This document shows, piece after piece, positions 24,607 to 32,513 of a stretch of DNA of 41,549 bases; positions within the stretch are counted from its first letter, which is position 1; each line of letters opens with the position of its first letter. The stretch covers positions 1-41,549 of the forward strand of contig CAJPFO010000054.1 in assembly GCA_905339255.1 (NCBI GenBank), read 5' to 3'. Source of the DNA: Myxococcaceae bacterium (GTDB lineage Bacteria > Myxococcota_A > UBA9160). Both the position numbers and the translations under genes were made by a program. The notes under the pieces were generated by a model. It was not told where the DNA came from, searched no databases, and saw nothing but the letters and a program-made list of their open reading frames with translations.

Positions 24607-25764
24607 ATGGACCTCTGGACCGTCGTCCGCGCGCTCTTCATCATCCTCGTCGTCGTGGCCGCGTTCGCACCCGTGATCACCTGGGTCGAGCGCAAGCAGA
24701 GCGCCGTCATGCAGGATCGGATCGGTGCGAACCGCGCCGACATCGGTGGCATCACCGTGCTCGGCCTCCTCCATCCGCTCGCCGACGTCCTCAAGCTCAT
24801 CACCAAGGAGGATTTCGTCCCGGCCGGTGCGAACCGCTTCCTCCATGCGCTCGCGCCGATCATCGCGGCGATCCCGGCGATCATCGGCTTCGCCGTGATC
24901 CCCTACGGCGCGACGTACCAGTTCCCCGGTCACGAGCCCTTCACGCTGGTCGGAGCCGACCTCGATTGGGGGCTCCTCTACATCTTCGCGATCGGCTCGC
25001 TCGCGACCTACGGCTCGGTGCTCGCCGGCTGGGCGAGCAACAGCAACTGGGGGATGCTCGGGAGCCTCCGCGCGTCGGCCCAGATGATCTCGTACGAAGT
25101 CACGATGGGCCTCTCGGTCGTCGGCGTCTTCATGGTCTACCAGACGCTCGAGCTCACCGACATGGCCGTCGCGCAGGATTCGACCTTCCATCTCTTCGGC
25201 TTCCTCGAGACCTTCGGCCTCGTGAAGACGCTTCCGGGCTGGCTCTCGTTCGCGCAGCTTCCGTTCTGGGGAGTGTTCGTCCAGCCGCTCGCCTTCGTCA
25301 TGTTCCTCACCTGCATCATGGCGGAGAACAAGCGGCCGCCCTTCGACGCCCCCGAGGGCGAGTCCGAGATCGTCGCCGGGTACTTCATGGAGTACTCGGG
25401 GATGCGCTTCGGCCTGTTCTACATGTCGGAGTTCATCGAGATCGTCGTGATCGCCGGCCTGCTCACGGCGCTCTTCTTCGGCGGCTGGTCGATCCCCTAC
25501 CTCTCGAAGGACGAGCTCATCGCGGGCATGACCCCGGTGATGGGGGTCGGCCTCGCGACGGCGCTCACCATGGTGGCGCACGTGGCGACCTTCTTGCTCA
25601 AGGTCGTCATCATGATCTGGCTCCAGATGCAGATCCGCTGGACGCTCCCGCGCTTCCGCTACGACCAGATCATGGACCTGTGCTGGAAGATCATCCTGCC
25701 GCTCTCGCTCGTGAACATCTTCGTCACGGGGGCGGTGATCCTGCTCGTGAAGGGGGCGCCGTGA
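24607..25764 (+). CDS. nuoH: NADH-quinone oxidoreductase subunit H
   Basis: The 385-residue membrane subunit has about nine TM helices and the conserved quinone-channel loops: ITWVERKQSAVMQDRIGANR, HPLADVLKLITKEDFVPAG, and ENKRPPFDAPEGESEIVAGY with its run of acidic residues. NuoH forms the heel of the membrane arm that receives quinone and links to NuoB/C/D. In the standard order nuoI should follow; instead nuoJ follows, overlapping by 3-4 bases (GTGA). ATG at 24607 is 3 bases after the nuoG stop. Confidence 0.94.
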   Translation: MDLWTVVRALFIILVVVAAFAPVITWVERKQSAVMQDRIGANRADIGGITVLGLLHPLADVLKLITKEDFVPAGANRFLHALAPIIAAIPAIIGFAVIPYGATYQFPGHEPFTLVGADLDWGLLYIFAIGSLATYGSVLAGWASNSNWGMLGSLRASAQMISYEVTMGLSVVGVFMVYQTLELTDMAVAQDSTFHLFGFLETFGLVKTLPGWLSFAQLPFWGVFVQPLAFVMFLTCIMAENKRPPFDAPEGESEIVAGYFMEYSGMRFGLFYMSEFIEIVVIAGLLTALFFGGWSIPYLSKDELIAGMTPVMGVGLATALTMVAHVATFLLKVVIMIWLQMQIRWTLPRFRYDQIMDLCWKIILPLSLVNIFVTGAVILLVKGAP

Positions 25765-26264
25765 GCTTCGCGGCGGGGCTCTTCTACGTGATGGCGGCAC
25801 TCGCCGTCGTGACGGCGCTCGGCATGGTCCTGAACCTCCGCAACACGGTGGCGGGCGCCATGTGCCTCGTCGTGACGATGATCTCGCTCGCCGTGATCTA
25901 CGTCGTTCTCGACGCGCACTTCGTCGCCGTGCTGCAGATCATGGTCTACGCCGGCGCGATCCTGGTGCTCTTCCTCTTCGTCGTCATGCTGCTGAATCTC
26001 CGCTCCGACGCGTTCACCCCGTCGCGGGCCACCGCGCCAAAGGTCGTCGGCGCCGCAGTCGGCGTGGCCGTGCTCGCGGCCTTCCTCGCGAAGCTTCCGG
26101 ACGCGCTTCCGAAGGTCGCCGAGATCCCGGCGGACTTCGGCTCGTACCGGCAGGTCGGGCTCGCCCTCTACCGCGATTACGTCGTGCCCTTCGAGGTGGC
26201 GTCGTTTCTCCTCCTCGCGGCCGTCGTCGGCGCGGTGGTCCTCGCCAAGCGGAGGCTCTCCTAG
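25761..26264 (+). CDS. nuoJ: NADH-quinone oxidoreductase subunit J
   Basis: The 167-residue protein has five TM helices and the ND6 signature VLQIMVYAGAILVLFLFVVMLLNL, the helix containing a pi-bulge in complex I structures. GTG at 25761 overlaps the nuoH stop. nuoI, normally between H and J, is absent. It lies one base before the nuoK start. Confidence 0.92.
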   Translation: MSFAAGLFYVMAALAVVTALGMVLNLRNTVAGAMCLVVTMISLAVIYVVLDAHFVAVLQIMVYAGAILVLFLFVVMLLNLRSDAFTPSRATAPKVVGAAVGVAVLAAFLAKLPDALPKVAEIPADFGSYRQVGLALYRDYVVPFEVASFLLLAAVVGAVVLAKRRLS

Positions 26265-26265
26265 C

Positions 26266-26571
26266 GTGGTGGTTCCCCTCGAACACGTGATCGGCCTTTC
26301 GGCGATCCTCTTCACGATCGGCACCGTCGGGGCCCTCACGCGGCGCAACCTCGTGGTGATCCTCATGTCGATCGAGCTCATGCTGAACGCCGTGAACCTC
26401 TCGCTGGTGGGCTTTTCCCGCGCCTTCGGCGAGGTCGACGGCCACGTCTTCGTGTTGATGGTCATCACCGTCGCTGCGGCCGAGGTCGCGGTCGGGCTCG
26501 GCATCGTGATCTCGCTCTTCCGCAACCGTGACTCCGTGAACGTCGAGGACGTGAGCCTGCTCAAATGGTGA
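26266..26571 (+). CDS. nuoK: NADH-quinone oxidoreductase subunit K
   Basis: The 101-residue MrpC/ND4L-like protein has three TM helices with conserved Glu in MSIELMLNAVNLSLVG and in VITVAAAEVAVGLGIV, the residues thought to be on the proton path. GTG at 26266 is used (a second GTG follows at 26269). It overlaps nuoN by 7 bases with the same ATGGTGA sequence as at the nuoA/nuoE junction. Confidence 0.93.
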   Translation: MVVPLEHVIGLSAILFTIGTVGALTRRNLVVILMSIELMLNAVNLSLVGFSRAFGEVDGHVFVLMVITVAAAEVAVGLGIVISLFRNRDSVNVEDVSLLKW

Positions 26572-28085
26572 CCTCGACCTCGCTCGTGAACCCGAGTGTG
26601 CTCGCGCCCTTCGGCGTGGTGGCGACCGGATCGCTCGTGGTGCTCCTCCTCGAGGTCCTGGTCGGAAAGCGGCAGAGCTTCCTCGGCCGGCCCGTCACCC
26701 GGGAGTTCGTCGGAACGCTCCTTTCCGGGGTCTCGTCGATCTTCCTCTTCATCGCGCTCATCGTCGCGGCGCAGTTCTTCGCGACGATGCCCGGACGGAT
26801 CGTTTTCGATCCCGCGCATCCGATGGTCGCGATGGACCGGCTCACGGCGTTCGCGACGATCCTCGTCTGCATCGGTTCGATCTTCACCTGCTGGCTCGCC
26901 TCGACCTATCTCGACGAGCTCCGCATCCACCACGGCGAGTTCTACGCGCTCCTGCTCCTGGCCTCGTCCGGCATGGTGCTCCTCGTCCAGTCCGTCGACC
27001 TCGTGACCCTCTTCATGGGAATCGAGCTCATGAGCATCCCGATCTATGCCCTCGCGGGCTTCGCGAGGCGCGATCTGCGGAGCAACGAGTCGGCGCTCAA
27101 GTACTTCCTGGTCGGCTCGTTCACGAGCGCGATCCTCCTCTACGGCATGGCGCTCCTCTACGGCGCCACCGGCTCGACCGACTTCGTCCAGATCCGCCAG
27201 GCCTTCGACGCCTCGAACCTCCTCGCGATCGCCGGACTCGGCCTGCTCGTGGTGGGCTTCGCCTTCAAGGTGGCGGCGGTTCCCTTCCATCAATGGGCGC
27301 CCGACGTCTACGAGGGCGCGCCGACGGCCGTCACTTCGTACATGGCCGTCGCGGTCAAGGTCTCTGCTTTCGTCGCGCTGCTCCGGATCGCGATCCAGGC
27401 CTTCGGGCCGATGGACGCGCGGCTCTCGGACCTCTTCTGGGTTCTCTCGGCCGCGAGCATCGTCGTCGGAAACGTGATGGCCGTGATCCAGGAGAACGTG
27501 AAGCGGATGCTCGCCTACTCGAGCATCGCCAACGCCGGCTACATCCTGATCGGCCTCGCCGTCGGGACGGAGGAGGCGTACGCGGCCGTCCTCTTCTTCT
27601 TGCTCGTCTACCTCTTCATGAACGTCGGCGCCTTCGCCGTCGTGATCACGCTCGCGACCGGCGGCAAGGACCGCGACCGCTACGAGGACTACGCCGGCCT
27701 CTCGCGCACCCGACCGACGCTCGCGGCGCTGCTGACGCTCTTCGTCGTCGCGCAGGCGGGCCTCCCGGGAACGGGCGGCTTCATCGCCAAGTTCATCCTG
27801 TTCTCGGCCGCGCTGAAACAGGGCTTCGTCTGGCTTCCCGTGATCGCGATCCTGGGGAGCGCCGTCTCCTTCTACTACTACCTCCGGCTCCCCGTCCTCA
27901 TGTACACGCGCGATCCCGAGGGTGCCGCGCCGCGAATGGAGACCTCGACCGGCGAAGGCCTCGTCCTGTGCACCTGCGCCGTCGCCGTCCTCCTGCTCGG
28001 CCTCTTCCCGGCCGCCGGCCCCGGCTTCCTCTCCCACTTCCGCGCACTCGAATGGGTCCGCGAGACGGTCGCGCTGCTCGGCTGA
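26565..28085 (+). CDS. nuoN: NADH-quinone oxidoreductase subunit N
   Basis: This 506-residue antiporter-like subunit has about 14 TM helices, with the family's FMGIELMSIPIYALAGFARR (Glu on TM5), GFAFKVAAVPFHQWAPDVYE (Lys on TM7), and ENVKRMLAYSSIANAGYIL blocks. It is a proton-pumping module of the membrane arm. It is the last nuo gene here: nuoL and nuoM, which normally precede it, are missing. ATG 26565 or GTG 26568 could be the start. Downstream, 158 bases without a gene precede a lipoprotein gene. Confidence 0.94.
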   Translation: MVTSTSLVNPSVLAPFGVVATGSLVVLLLEVLVGKRQSFLGRPVTREFVGTLLSGVSSIFLFIALIVAAQFFATMPGRIVFDPAHPMVAMDRLTAFATILVCIGSIFTCWLASTYLDELRIHHGEFYALLLLASSGMVLLVQSVDLVTLFMGIELMSIPIYALAGFARRDLRSNESALKYFLVGSFTSAILLYGMALLYGATGSTDFVQIRQAFDASNLLAIAGLGLLVVGFAFKVAAVPFHQWAPDVYEGAPTAVTSYMAVAVKVSAFVALLRIAIQAFGPMDARLSDLFWVLSAASIVVGNVMAVIQENVKRMLAYSSIANAGYILIGLAVGTEEAYAAVLFFLLVYLFMNVGAFAVVITLATGGKDRDRYEDYAGLSRTRPTLAALLTLFVVAQAGLPGTGGFIAKFILFSAALKQGFVWLPVIAILGSAVSFYYYLRLPVLMYTRDPEGAAPRMETSTGEGLVLCTCAVAVLLLGLFPAAGPGFLSHFRALEWVRETVALLG

Positions 28086-28243
28086 GAGCGCGGGGCGCGG
28101 CGCGCGGGCCGTGCGTTCGGGCGGGAATCCTGCACCGAGAAAGGAAAGCCGCTCGACCTCCCGTTCCGGTAAGATCGGACGTGAGCTGCGGCCGGTTGGA
28201 CGACCGACTCCACCCTTCCGCGTGTCCGAGGTCCTGCTCCAGA

Positions 28244-28957
28244 GTGTCCGAGACGAAGCCGGTGAATGCTCTCGAGGGGATTGGACGTCGACCGCGGACG
28301 AGCGGCAAACGTGGCGCCTTCCGGCTGATCCGCGCGGCCGGCGTCGCCCCGCTCTGCGCACTCATCGGCCTGCCACTCGCGGGATGCCTCATGCTCCCCG
28401 GTCACCGTACTCCGAACCTGGTCGCCACGATGCAGGCGCCCGACCTTCCTGCTCCGCTTCCTCGTATCCGACTCGTCCTGCACCACGTGCATACGATGGA
28501 CGATGGACGTGCGGGACCGACTGCGAACAACCTCTCTTACGACGAGTTCGTTTCAGCGCTCGGCCGAGTTCGAGCTCGCACCCCGTTTCTTGCGGAATCG
28601 GGCGAAGCGATTCCGGAGCCTGATTACGTGTTGGATCTCGGAACCGAGATCGCAGAGCGGGGTGGAACGTCTGCCTTCATCAGCGGCCTAACCCTGTTGA
28701 TCGTCCCGTCGGTCACCACGTCCGATGCCATCTGTCGCGCCACCCTCAAGACGCCCGCGGGACGGCGGCTCGCTTCGTTCGAGGCGATCGGAACGCAGCA
28801 CAACGTCATGCAGATCCTCTTGCTGCCGCTCACGCCATTTCTTCTCGCTGTTGCGCCCCGCGAGCGTCTCTACGAGGACACTCTCGAGGACATCATGATC
28901 GAGGTTGCGATGTACCTGTCGCGGAATCCTCTTCCGGTTCACGAGGCACAACCATGA
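28244..28957 (+). CDS. Predicted lipoprotein, unknown function
   Basis: This protein of ~237 residues has a long N-terminal basic region and a lipobox (LPLAGC, Cys48 from GTG 28244; Cys42 if GTG 28262 is used). An upstream open frame from 27293 lies inside nuoN and is rejected. The mature part contains the segments APDLPAPLPRIRLVLHHVHT, YVLDLGTEIAERGGTSAFIS and LLLPLTPFLLAVAPRERLYE, reminiscent of small outer-membrane-attached lipoproteins, but I do not recognise a family. A hydrophobic stretch near residues 180-200 could be a TM or buried helix. The ATGA overlap with the next lipoprotein suggests an envelope two-gene unit. Codon use looks slightly less G/C-biased than in the nuo genes. Confidence 0.65.
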   Translation: MSETKPVNALEGIGRRPRTSGKRGAFRLIRAAGVAPLCALIGLPLAGCLMLPGHRTPNLVATMQAPDLPAPLPRIRLVLHHVHTMDDGRAGPTANNLSYDEFVSALGRVRARTPFLAESGEAIPEPDYVLDLGTEIAERGGTSAFISGLTLLIVPSVTTSDAICRATLKTPAGRRLASFEAIGTQHNVMQILLLPLTPFLLAVAPRERLYEDTLEDIMIEVAMYLSRNPLPVHEAQP

Positions 28958-29484
28958 ACCGAATGCGCATCGCCCTCGTGGCAGCCGTCGCTTTGGCGCT
29001 CGTTCTCGGATGCCGCACCGTTCGCATCCAGCCTCGACCGCCCATCGCAGTACCGTCCGAGCTGACGCTGGAGCAGGTCGAACTCGCGATTCTTGCCGCG
29101 GTCGCCAACGAATCGCCGGCCGTGGCGATCACGCCCGGTAGCGAGGGAAGCGTCGCGCGGATCGAGGCTGCGAAGATCGGTGCGTTGCGCAGCCAGAAGC
29201 CGGCTGGCGACGGCTGGTTTCCGGAGTCGATCGAGCCCGACGCGATCGTGGCGACGTTCCAGAAGGCACACTTCTCGCTTCGGGTCCGGATCCGGTACAC
29301 GCAATACGAGGTGATCACCGAGATTCTCGACAGTCGACATCTGAAGCAGAGCCGGTCCGCGATCCATTTCCGTGCCATCGAATGGCTCGAAGAGCTCGAA
29401 ACCAGGATCCGGCGCTCGCTGGGTGCCTTGGCAGTGCTCCGCTCTGGCACGGGGATCGAAGATCCGGGCGCGATGCTCGATTGA
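28954..29484 (+). CDS. Predicted lipoprotein, unknown function
   Basis: This 176-residue product begins MNRMRIALVAAVALALVLGC with a lipobox at Cys20. The mature part has the strands PDAIVATFQKAHFSLRVRIR and YTQYEVITEILDSRHLKQS, which could form a small alpha/beta domain. No known family was recognised. It overlaps the preceding lipoprotein by 4 bases (ATGA). A strong hairpin starts 7 bases after its stop. Confidence 0.7.
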   Translation: MNRMRIALVAAVALALVLGCRTVRIQPRPPIAVPSELTLEQVELAILAAVANESPAVAITPGSEGSVARIEAAKIGALRSQKPAGDGWFPESIEPDAIVATFQKAHFSLRVRIRYTQYEVITEILDSRHLKQSRSAIHFRAIEWLEELETRIRRSLGALAVLRSGTGIEDPGAMLD

Positions 29485-29490
29485 GTGTCC

Positions 29491-29511
29491 GTCGGGGCAT
29501 CCCGCCCCGAC
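29491..29511 (+). terminator. Candidate terminator hairpin after the lipoprotein pair
   Basis: GTCGGGGC and GCCCCGAC form a perfect 8-base stem around ATCCC, starting 7 bases after the stop at 29484. There is no U-run, so termination may be partial. The position fits the end of the two-gene unit. Confidence 0.5.
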
Positions 29512-29513
29512 GC

Positions 29514-29538
29514 ATCGGCGCAGATGATCTGCACCGAT
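29514..29538. promoter_or_regulatory. 25-base near-perfect palindrome upstream of the TetR gene
   Basis: ATCGGCGCAGAT and ATCTGCACCGAT are reverse complements at 11 of 12 positions around a single G. It lies between the lipoprotein terminator and the TetR gene. It is a good candidate TetR-family operator, or a second terminator stem. Confidence 0.45.
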
Positions 29539-29609
29539 ACCGAGCGCCCCGAGCGGATCCCGGGGGTCCCGGACTCGCACCGAAATCCTGATCCGCGTGG
29601 ACACGTGCT

Positions 29610-29637
29610 TTGAAACTGACGTCACTTTTGCTACTGG
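29610..29637 (+). promoter_or_regulatory. Candidate promoter with embedded TGACGTCA palindrome
   Basis: TTGAAA at 29610-29615 and TACTGG at 29632-29637, separated by 16 bases, could be -35 and -10; TG-C before the -10 gives an extended form. The spacer holds AAACTGACGTCACTTT (29613-29628), a pseudo-palindrome in a locally A/T-rich patch. A repressor bound here would block the polymerase. This argues that the TetR start lies downstream of 29637, not at 29597. Confidence 0.4.
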
Positions 29638-29644
29638 GTCCGGC

Positions 29645-30409
29645 GTGCGACCGACCCCCCGGGCCCCGCGGGCAGCCGACTCCGTGAAGCCGACCAAGGG
29701 CGAACGGACGCGAGAGCGTCTCAAGAAGGCGACGCGCCGCGTCCTCGCGCGGCGCGGCTACGGGGAGATGCGCGTCACCGACATCACGCGTGCCGCCGGG
29801 CTCTCGCAGGGCGCGCTCTATCCCTATTTCCGGAACAAGCGCGAGATCGCTCTCGAGGTCCTCTCCGATCTCGTCGCGGAAACCCGTGACGCGATGCTCT
29901 CGGCGCCGCGGAGCGACGACCCCTTCGACGAGATCCACGTCCCGACCCGCGTCTACGTCGAGATCCTCTTCGCGAACGCGCCGCTCGTCCGGGCGCTCCT
30001 CCAGGCCGCCGACGAGGACGAGGAGTTCGCACGCCTCTGGCAAGAGACGTCGCACGAGTACCTCGGGCGCGTCGCGGCCGCGATCGAGCGCAAGTGCGGC
30101 TCTCCCGGTGTCGACGTCTCGACACGACTGCTCGTGGCGTACGCCGTCAACTGGATGGTCGATGGCTTCCTGCACGGCATGCTCGGCCGCGCGGACCCGC
30201 ATCAAGAGGCGCTCGTCCGTTCGCCCGAGCACCTGGCCGAGCTGCTCTCCGTGCTCTGGTACCGGGCGGTCTACGCCACGAACCCCCGCGCCGAGTGCCT
30301 CTCGCTCACCCGCGATCTGCTCGATCTCCGCCTCGCACCGGATGCGATGCCCCGACCCACCCCCGAGGAGGCCCGATGGAAAGCCCGACCGGATCGATCG
30401 AGACGCTGA
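29645..30409 (+). CDS. TetR-family transcriptional regulator
   Basis: The helix-turn-helix is clear: KGERTRERLKKATRRVLARR then YGEMRVTDITRAAGLSQGAL and YPYFRNKREIALEVLSDLV. This is a standard TetR N-terminal DNA-binding domain, followed by an all-helical ligand domain of normal size. The start is uncertain: GTG 29597 would place the promoter-like element inside the gene, so GTG 29645 (254 residues) or GTG 29684 (241 residues) is preferred. The gene overlaps the MaoC gene by 34 bases, so the two are cotranscribed. TetR proteins beside a MaoC dehydratase and acyl-CoA synthetase commonly respond to acyl-CoAs; the ligand is unknown. Confidence 0.85.
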   Translation: MRPTPRAPRAADSVKPTKGERTRERLKKATRRVLARRGYGEMRVTDITRAAGLSQGALYPYFRNKREIALEVLSDLVAETRDAMLSAPRSDDPFDEIHVPTRVYVEILFANAPLVRALLQAADEDEEFARLWQETSHEYLGRVAAAIERKCGSPGVDVSTRLLVAYAVNWMVDGFLHGMLGRADPHQEALVRSPEHLAELLSVLWYRAVYATNPRAECLSLTRDLLDLRLAPDAMPRPTPEEARWKARPDRSRR

Positions 30410-30855
30410 AGGCACTCGTAGGAAGCTCGCTCGGCACGAGCGGCTGGATCGAGATGACGCAGGCCAAGTTCGACACCTTCGCCGAGATCACCGGCGATGC
30501 CGACTGGCTGCACAACGATCCCGAGCGCTGCGCGAAGGAGAGCCCCTTCGATCGCAAGACGATCGCGCAGGGGCACCTTCTCCTCGCGCACCTGAGCCAC
30601 GTCGGCGAATCGTTGCTCCCGAGGCCGGAAGGCGAGCTTCTCTTCGCGCTCAACTACGGCTACGACCGGGTCCGCTTCATCCGTCCCGTCCGCGTCGGCT
30701 CGAGGATCCGAGGGCGTCTCCGGCTCCTGGCGATCCATCCTCGAAGTGAGCCGGGACGCCACGTGATCGAGACCGAAGCCACACTCGAGGTCGAGGGCTC
30801 CGAAGCCCCGCACCTCGTCGCCCATTGGCTCTTCCTCGTGCAGACCGCCGCCTAG
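30376..30855 (+). CDS. MaoC-like dehydratase/hydratase (hotdog fold)
   Basis: ATG 30376 has a clear GAGGAGG upstream and lies inside the 3' end of the TetR gene. The 159-residue product has the MaoC pattern: FAEITGDADWLHNDPERCAK (Asp and His of the hydratase-type active site), PFDRKTIAQGHLLLAHLS, and the hotdog strands RVRFIRPVRVGSRIRGRLRL. Such proteins hydrate or dehydrate enoyl/3-hydroxyacyl-CoAs. Gln replaces the usual His in 'TIAQGH' and the His is displaced by one residue relative to 'TIAHGF', so the exact reaction is unclear. It precedes the broken acyl-CoA synthetase by 18 bases. Confidence 0.85.
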   Translation: MESPTGSIETLKALVGSSLGTSGWIEMTQAKFDTFAEITGDADWLHNDPERCAKESPFDRKTIAQGHLLLAHLSHVGESLLPRPEGELLFALNYGYDRVRFIRPVRVGSRIRGRLRLLAIHPRSEPGRHVIETEATLEVEGSEAPHLVAHWLFLVQTAA

Positions 30856-30873
30856 ACCCCGATCGGAGGCCTC

Positions 30874-32367
30874 GTGTCGACGCTTCCCCACTATCCGCTC
30901 GTCACGGACTACCTTACGCATTGGGCGCGCGTGGCCCCCGAACGCGAGGTGATGGTCCTCGGCGCCCGGCGGTCGACGTACGCCCAGGTGGCCCGCGAGG
31001 TCGATCGCCTGGCGCGCGCGTTCCTTGCAAGCGGCGTCCGCCGTGGCGAGCGCGTGGCCGTCATGGGGACGCCGAGCCGCGCCTCCTCCTCGGCTTCGCA
31101 GAGGATGCCGAGGGGGATCACCGCGAAGCGCTCGACGCGCTCGCGAACGAGTGTCGATCCGTCGAGCGCGTGGTGAGGCTCGGTGTGGGAGAGGGCGACC
31201 TCTCCTGGGAGGGCTTCCTCGCCGAAGGCTCCACGACGAGCGACGTCGAGGTCGCCAGCGCCACGAGCGGCGTCGCTCCGCGCGACCCGGTGCTCATCGT
31301 CTACACCTCCGGATCGACCGGGCGGCCCAAGGGCGCCGTGCTTCCGGGGAGCGGCCTCGCGGACTGCTCGCGTGTCCAGGCCGAGCGCTGGCCCGCCGAT
31401 CCGATGCGGATGCTCGTGAACCTCCCGATCAACCACATCGGCTTCATGGGCGACATGTGCGCGTAAATCTCCTCGTTTCCGGAGGCACCGCGTTCTTCAT
31501 GGAGCGCTTCGATCCCGTCGCGATCCTGCGCCTCATCGAAACCGAGCGCCTCACGGGCATCGGGCAGGTGCCGACCATGTTCCAGTGGATCGTCGCGCAG
31601 CCCGAGTTCGCGAAGGCGGATCTCTCGAGCCTGCAGCGGATCGTCTGGGGGGGGCGCATGCCCTGCTTCCCCTGCTCGAGACGCTCGCTCGAACGGGTGC
31701 CCGACTCGCCACGAGCTTCGGGATGACGGAGACGACGGGGTCCGTCACCTACACGGACGACGACGATGGCCTGGAGGAACTCTCCCGGACCGTGGGCCGG
31801 CCCGATCCGCACTACGAGGTCCGCATCACGGATCGAGACGGAACCCCGGTCGAACCCGGGCCGGAGGGCGAGATCCGCGTCCGAGGAAGCCACATCATGA
31901 TCGGGTACTGGCGCCGCCCCGAGGCCACGGCCGAGGCGATCGATGCGGAAGGCTGGCTCCATACCGGGGACGTCGCGCTGCTTCGGCCCGACGGCCGCTA
32001 CACGATTCGCGGTCGCCTCGGCGCGATGTACAAGTCGGGCGGCGAGAACGTCCACCCCCGCGAGGTCGAGAGCGTCCTCGAAGAGCACCCCGACGTCGCA
32101 CTCGCCGCCGTCCTCGGAATCCCCGACGCAGTCTACGGCGAAGTCGGTCGCGCCTACGTGATCCGCGTACCGGGCCGGAACCCGACCGAGGACGCGCTTC
32201 GCAGCCATTGCCGCGAACGGCTCGTGAACTTCAAGGTGCCGAAGCGGATCGTCGTCCGGGACGTGCTGCCCATGCTCCCGATCGGCAAGGTCGACCGCGT
32301 GATCCTCCGCGAAGAGGCGCTCGCCGAGGCGCGTGACGGGTCTCCAACCCCGGCGTCGAAAACGTGA
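30874..32367 (+). pseudogene. Broken acyl-CoA synthetase / AMP-dependent ligase
   Basis: Four consecutive pieces of one ANL enzyme lie in three frames. Piece one starts at GTG 30874 with a GGAGG site and reads to VRRGERVAVMGTP. It jumps to EPRLLLGFAEDAEGDHREAL, which includes the A3 motif (VYTSGSTGRPKGAVLP) and ends GFMGDMCA. Then comes VNLLVSGGTAFFMERF to LQRIVWGG, and finally ALLPLLETLARTGARLATSF with GMTETTGS and the C-terminal GRLGAMYKSGGENVHP domain. Frame changes near 31454 and in a G8 run (31646-31653) each fit loss of one base. The first junction lacks about 50 residues usually found there, so it is a deletion. As read, no full-length enzyme could be made. Sequencing error could explain the single-base cases but not the larger gap. 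Confidence 0.85.
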
Positions 32368-32513
32368 AGCGGTCGAAGGCCCGCACGCCGCCAACGCTCG
32401 CGCCAAGCCGTGCGCGTGGTTTTTCGCCCGCCCGCTTCAGGCGCCTCCACCGGGATTCCATGCGCCCCTGCTCGGACGGGTTAGGCTCGTGTTCCATGGA
32501 TGGAGGAACGACC

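Noticed and set aside
20842-25800. A 1652-residue open frame on the minus strand
   Set aside because: It runs antisense to nuoA-nuoH, has the charged, His/Asp/Arg-rich composition typical of high-GC shadow frames, and the plus strand has perfect Nuo motifs.
25659-28361. A 900-residue open frame on the minus strand
   Set aside because: Antisense to nuoJ-nuoN, low complexity, no domain or start signal.
31441-31660. Programmed frameshifting in the acyl-CoA synthetase
   Set aside because: No slippery heptamer with a downstream structure was seen, two separate single-base losses would be needed, and a larger deletion in the same gene points to decay or sequence error instead.
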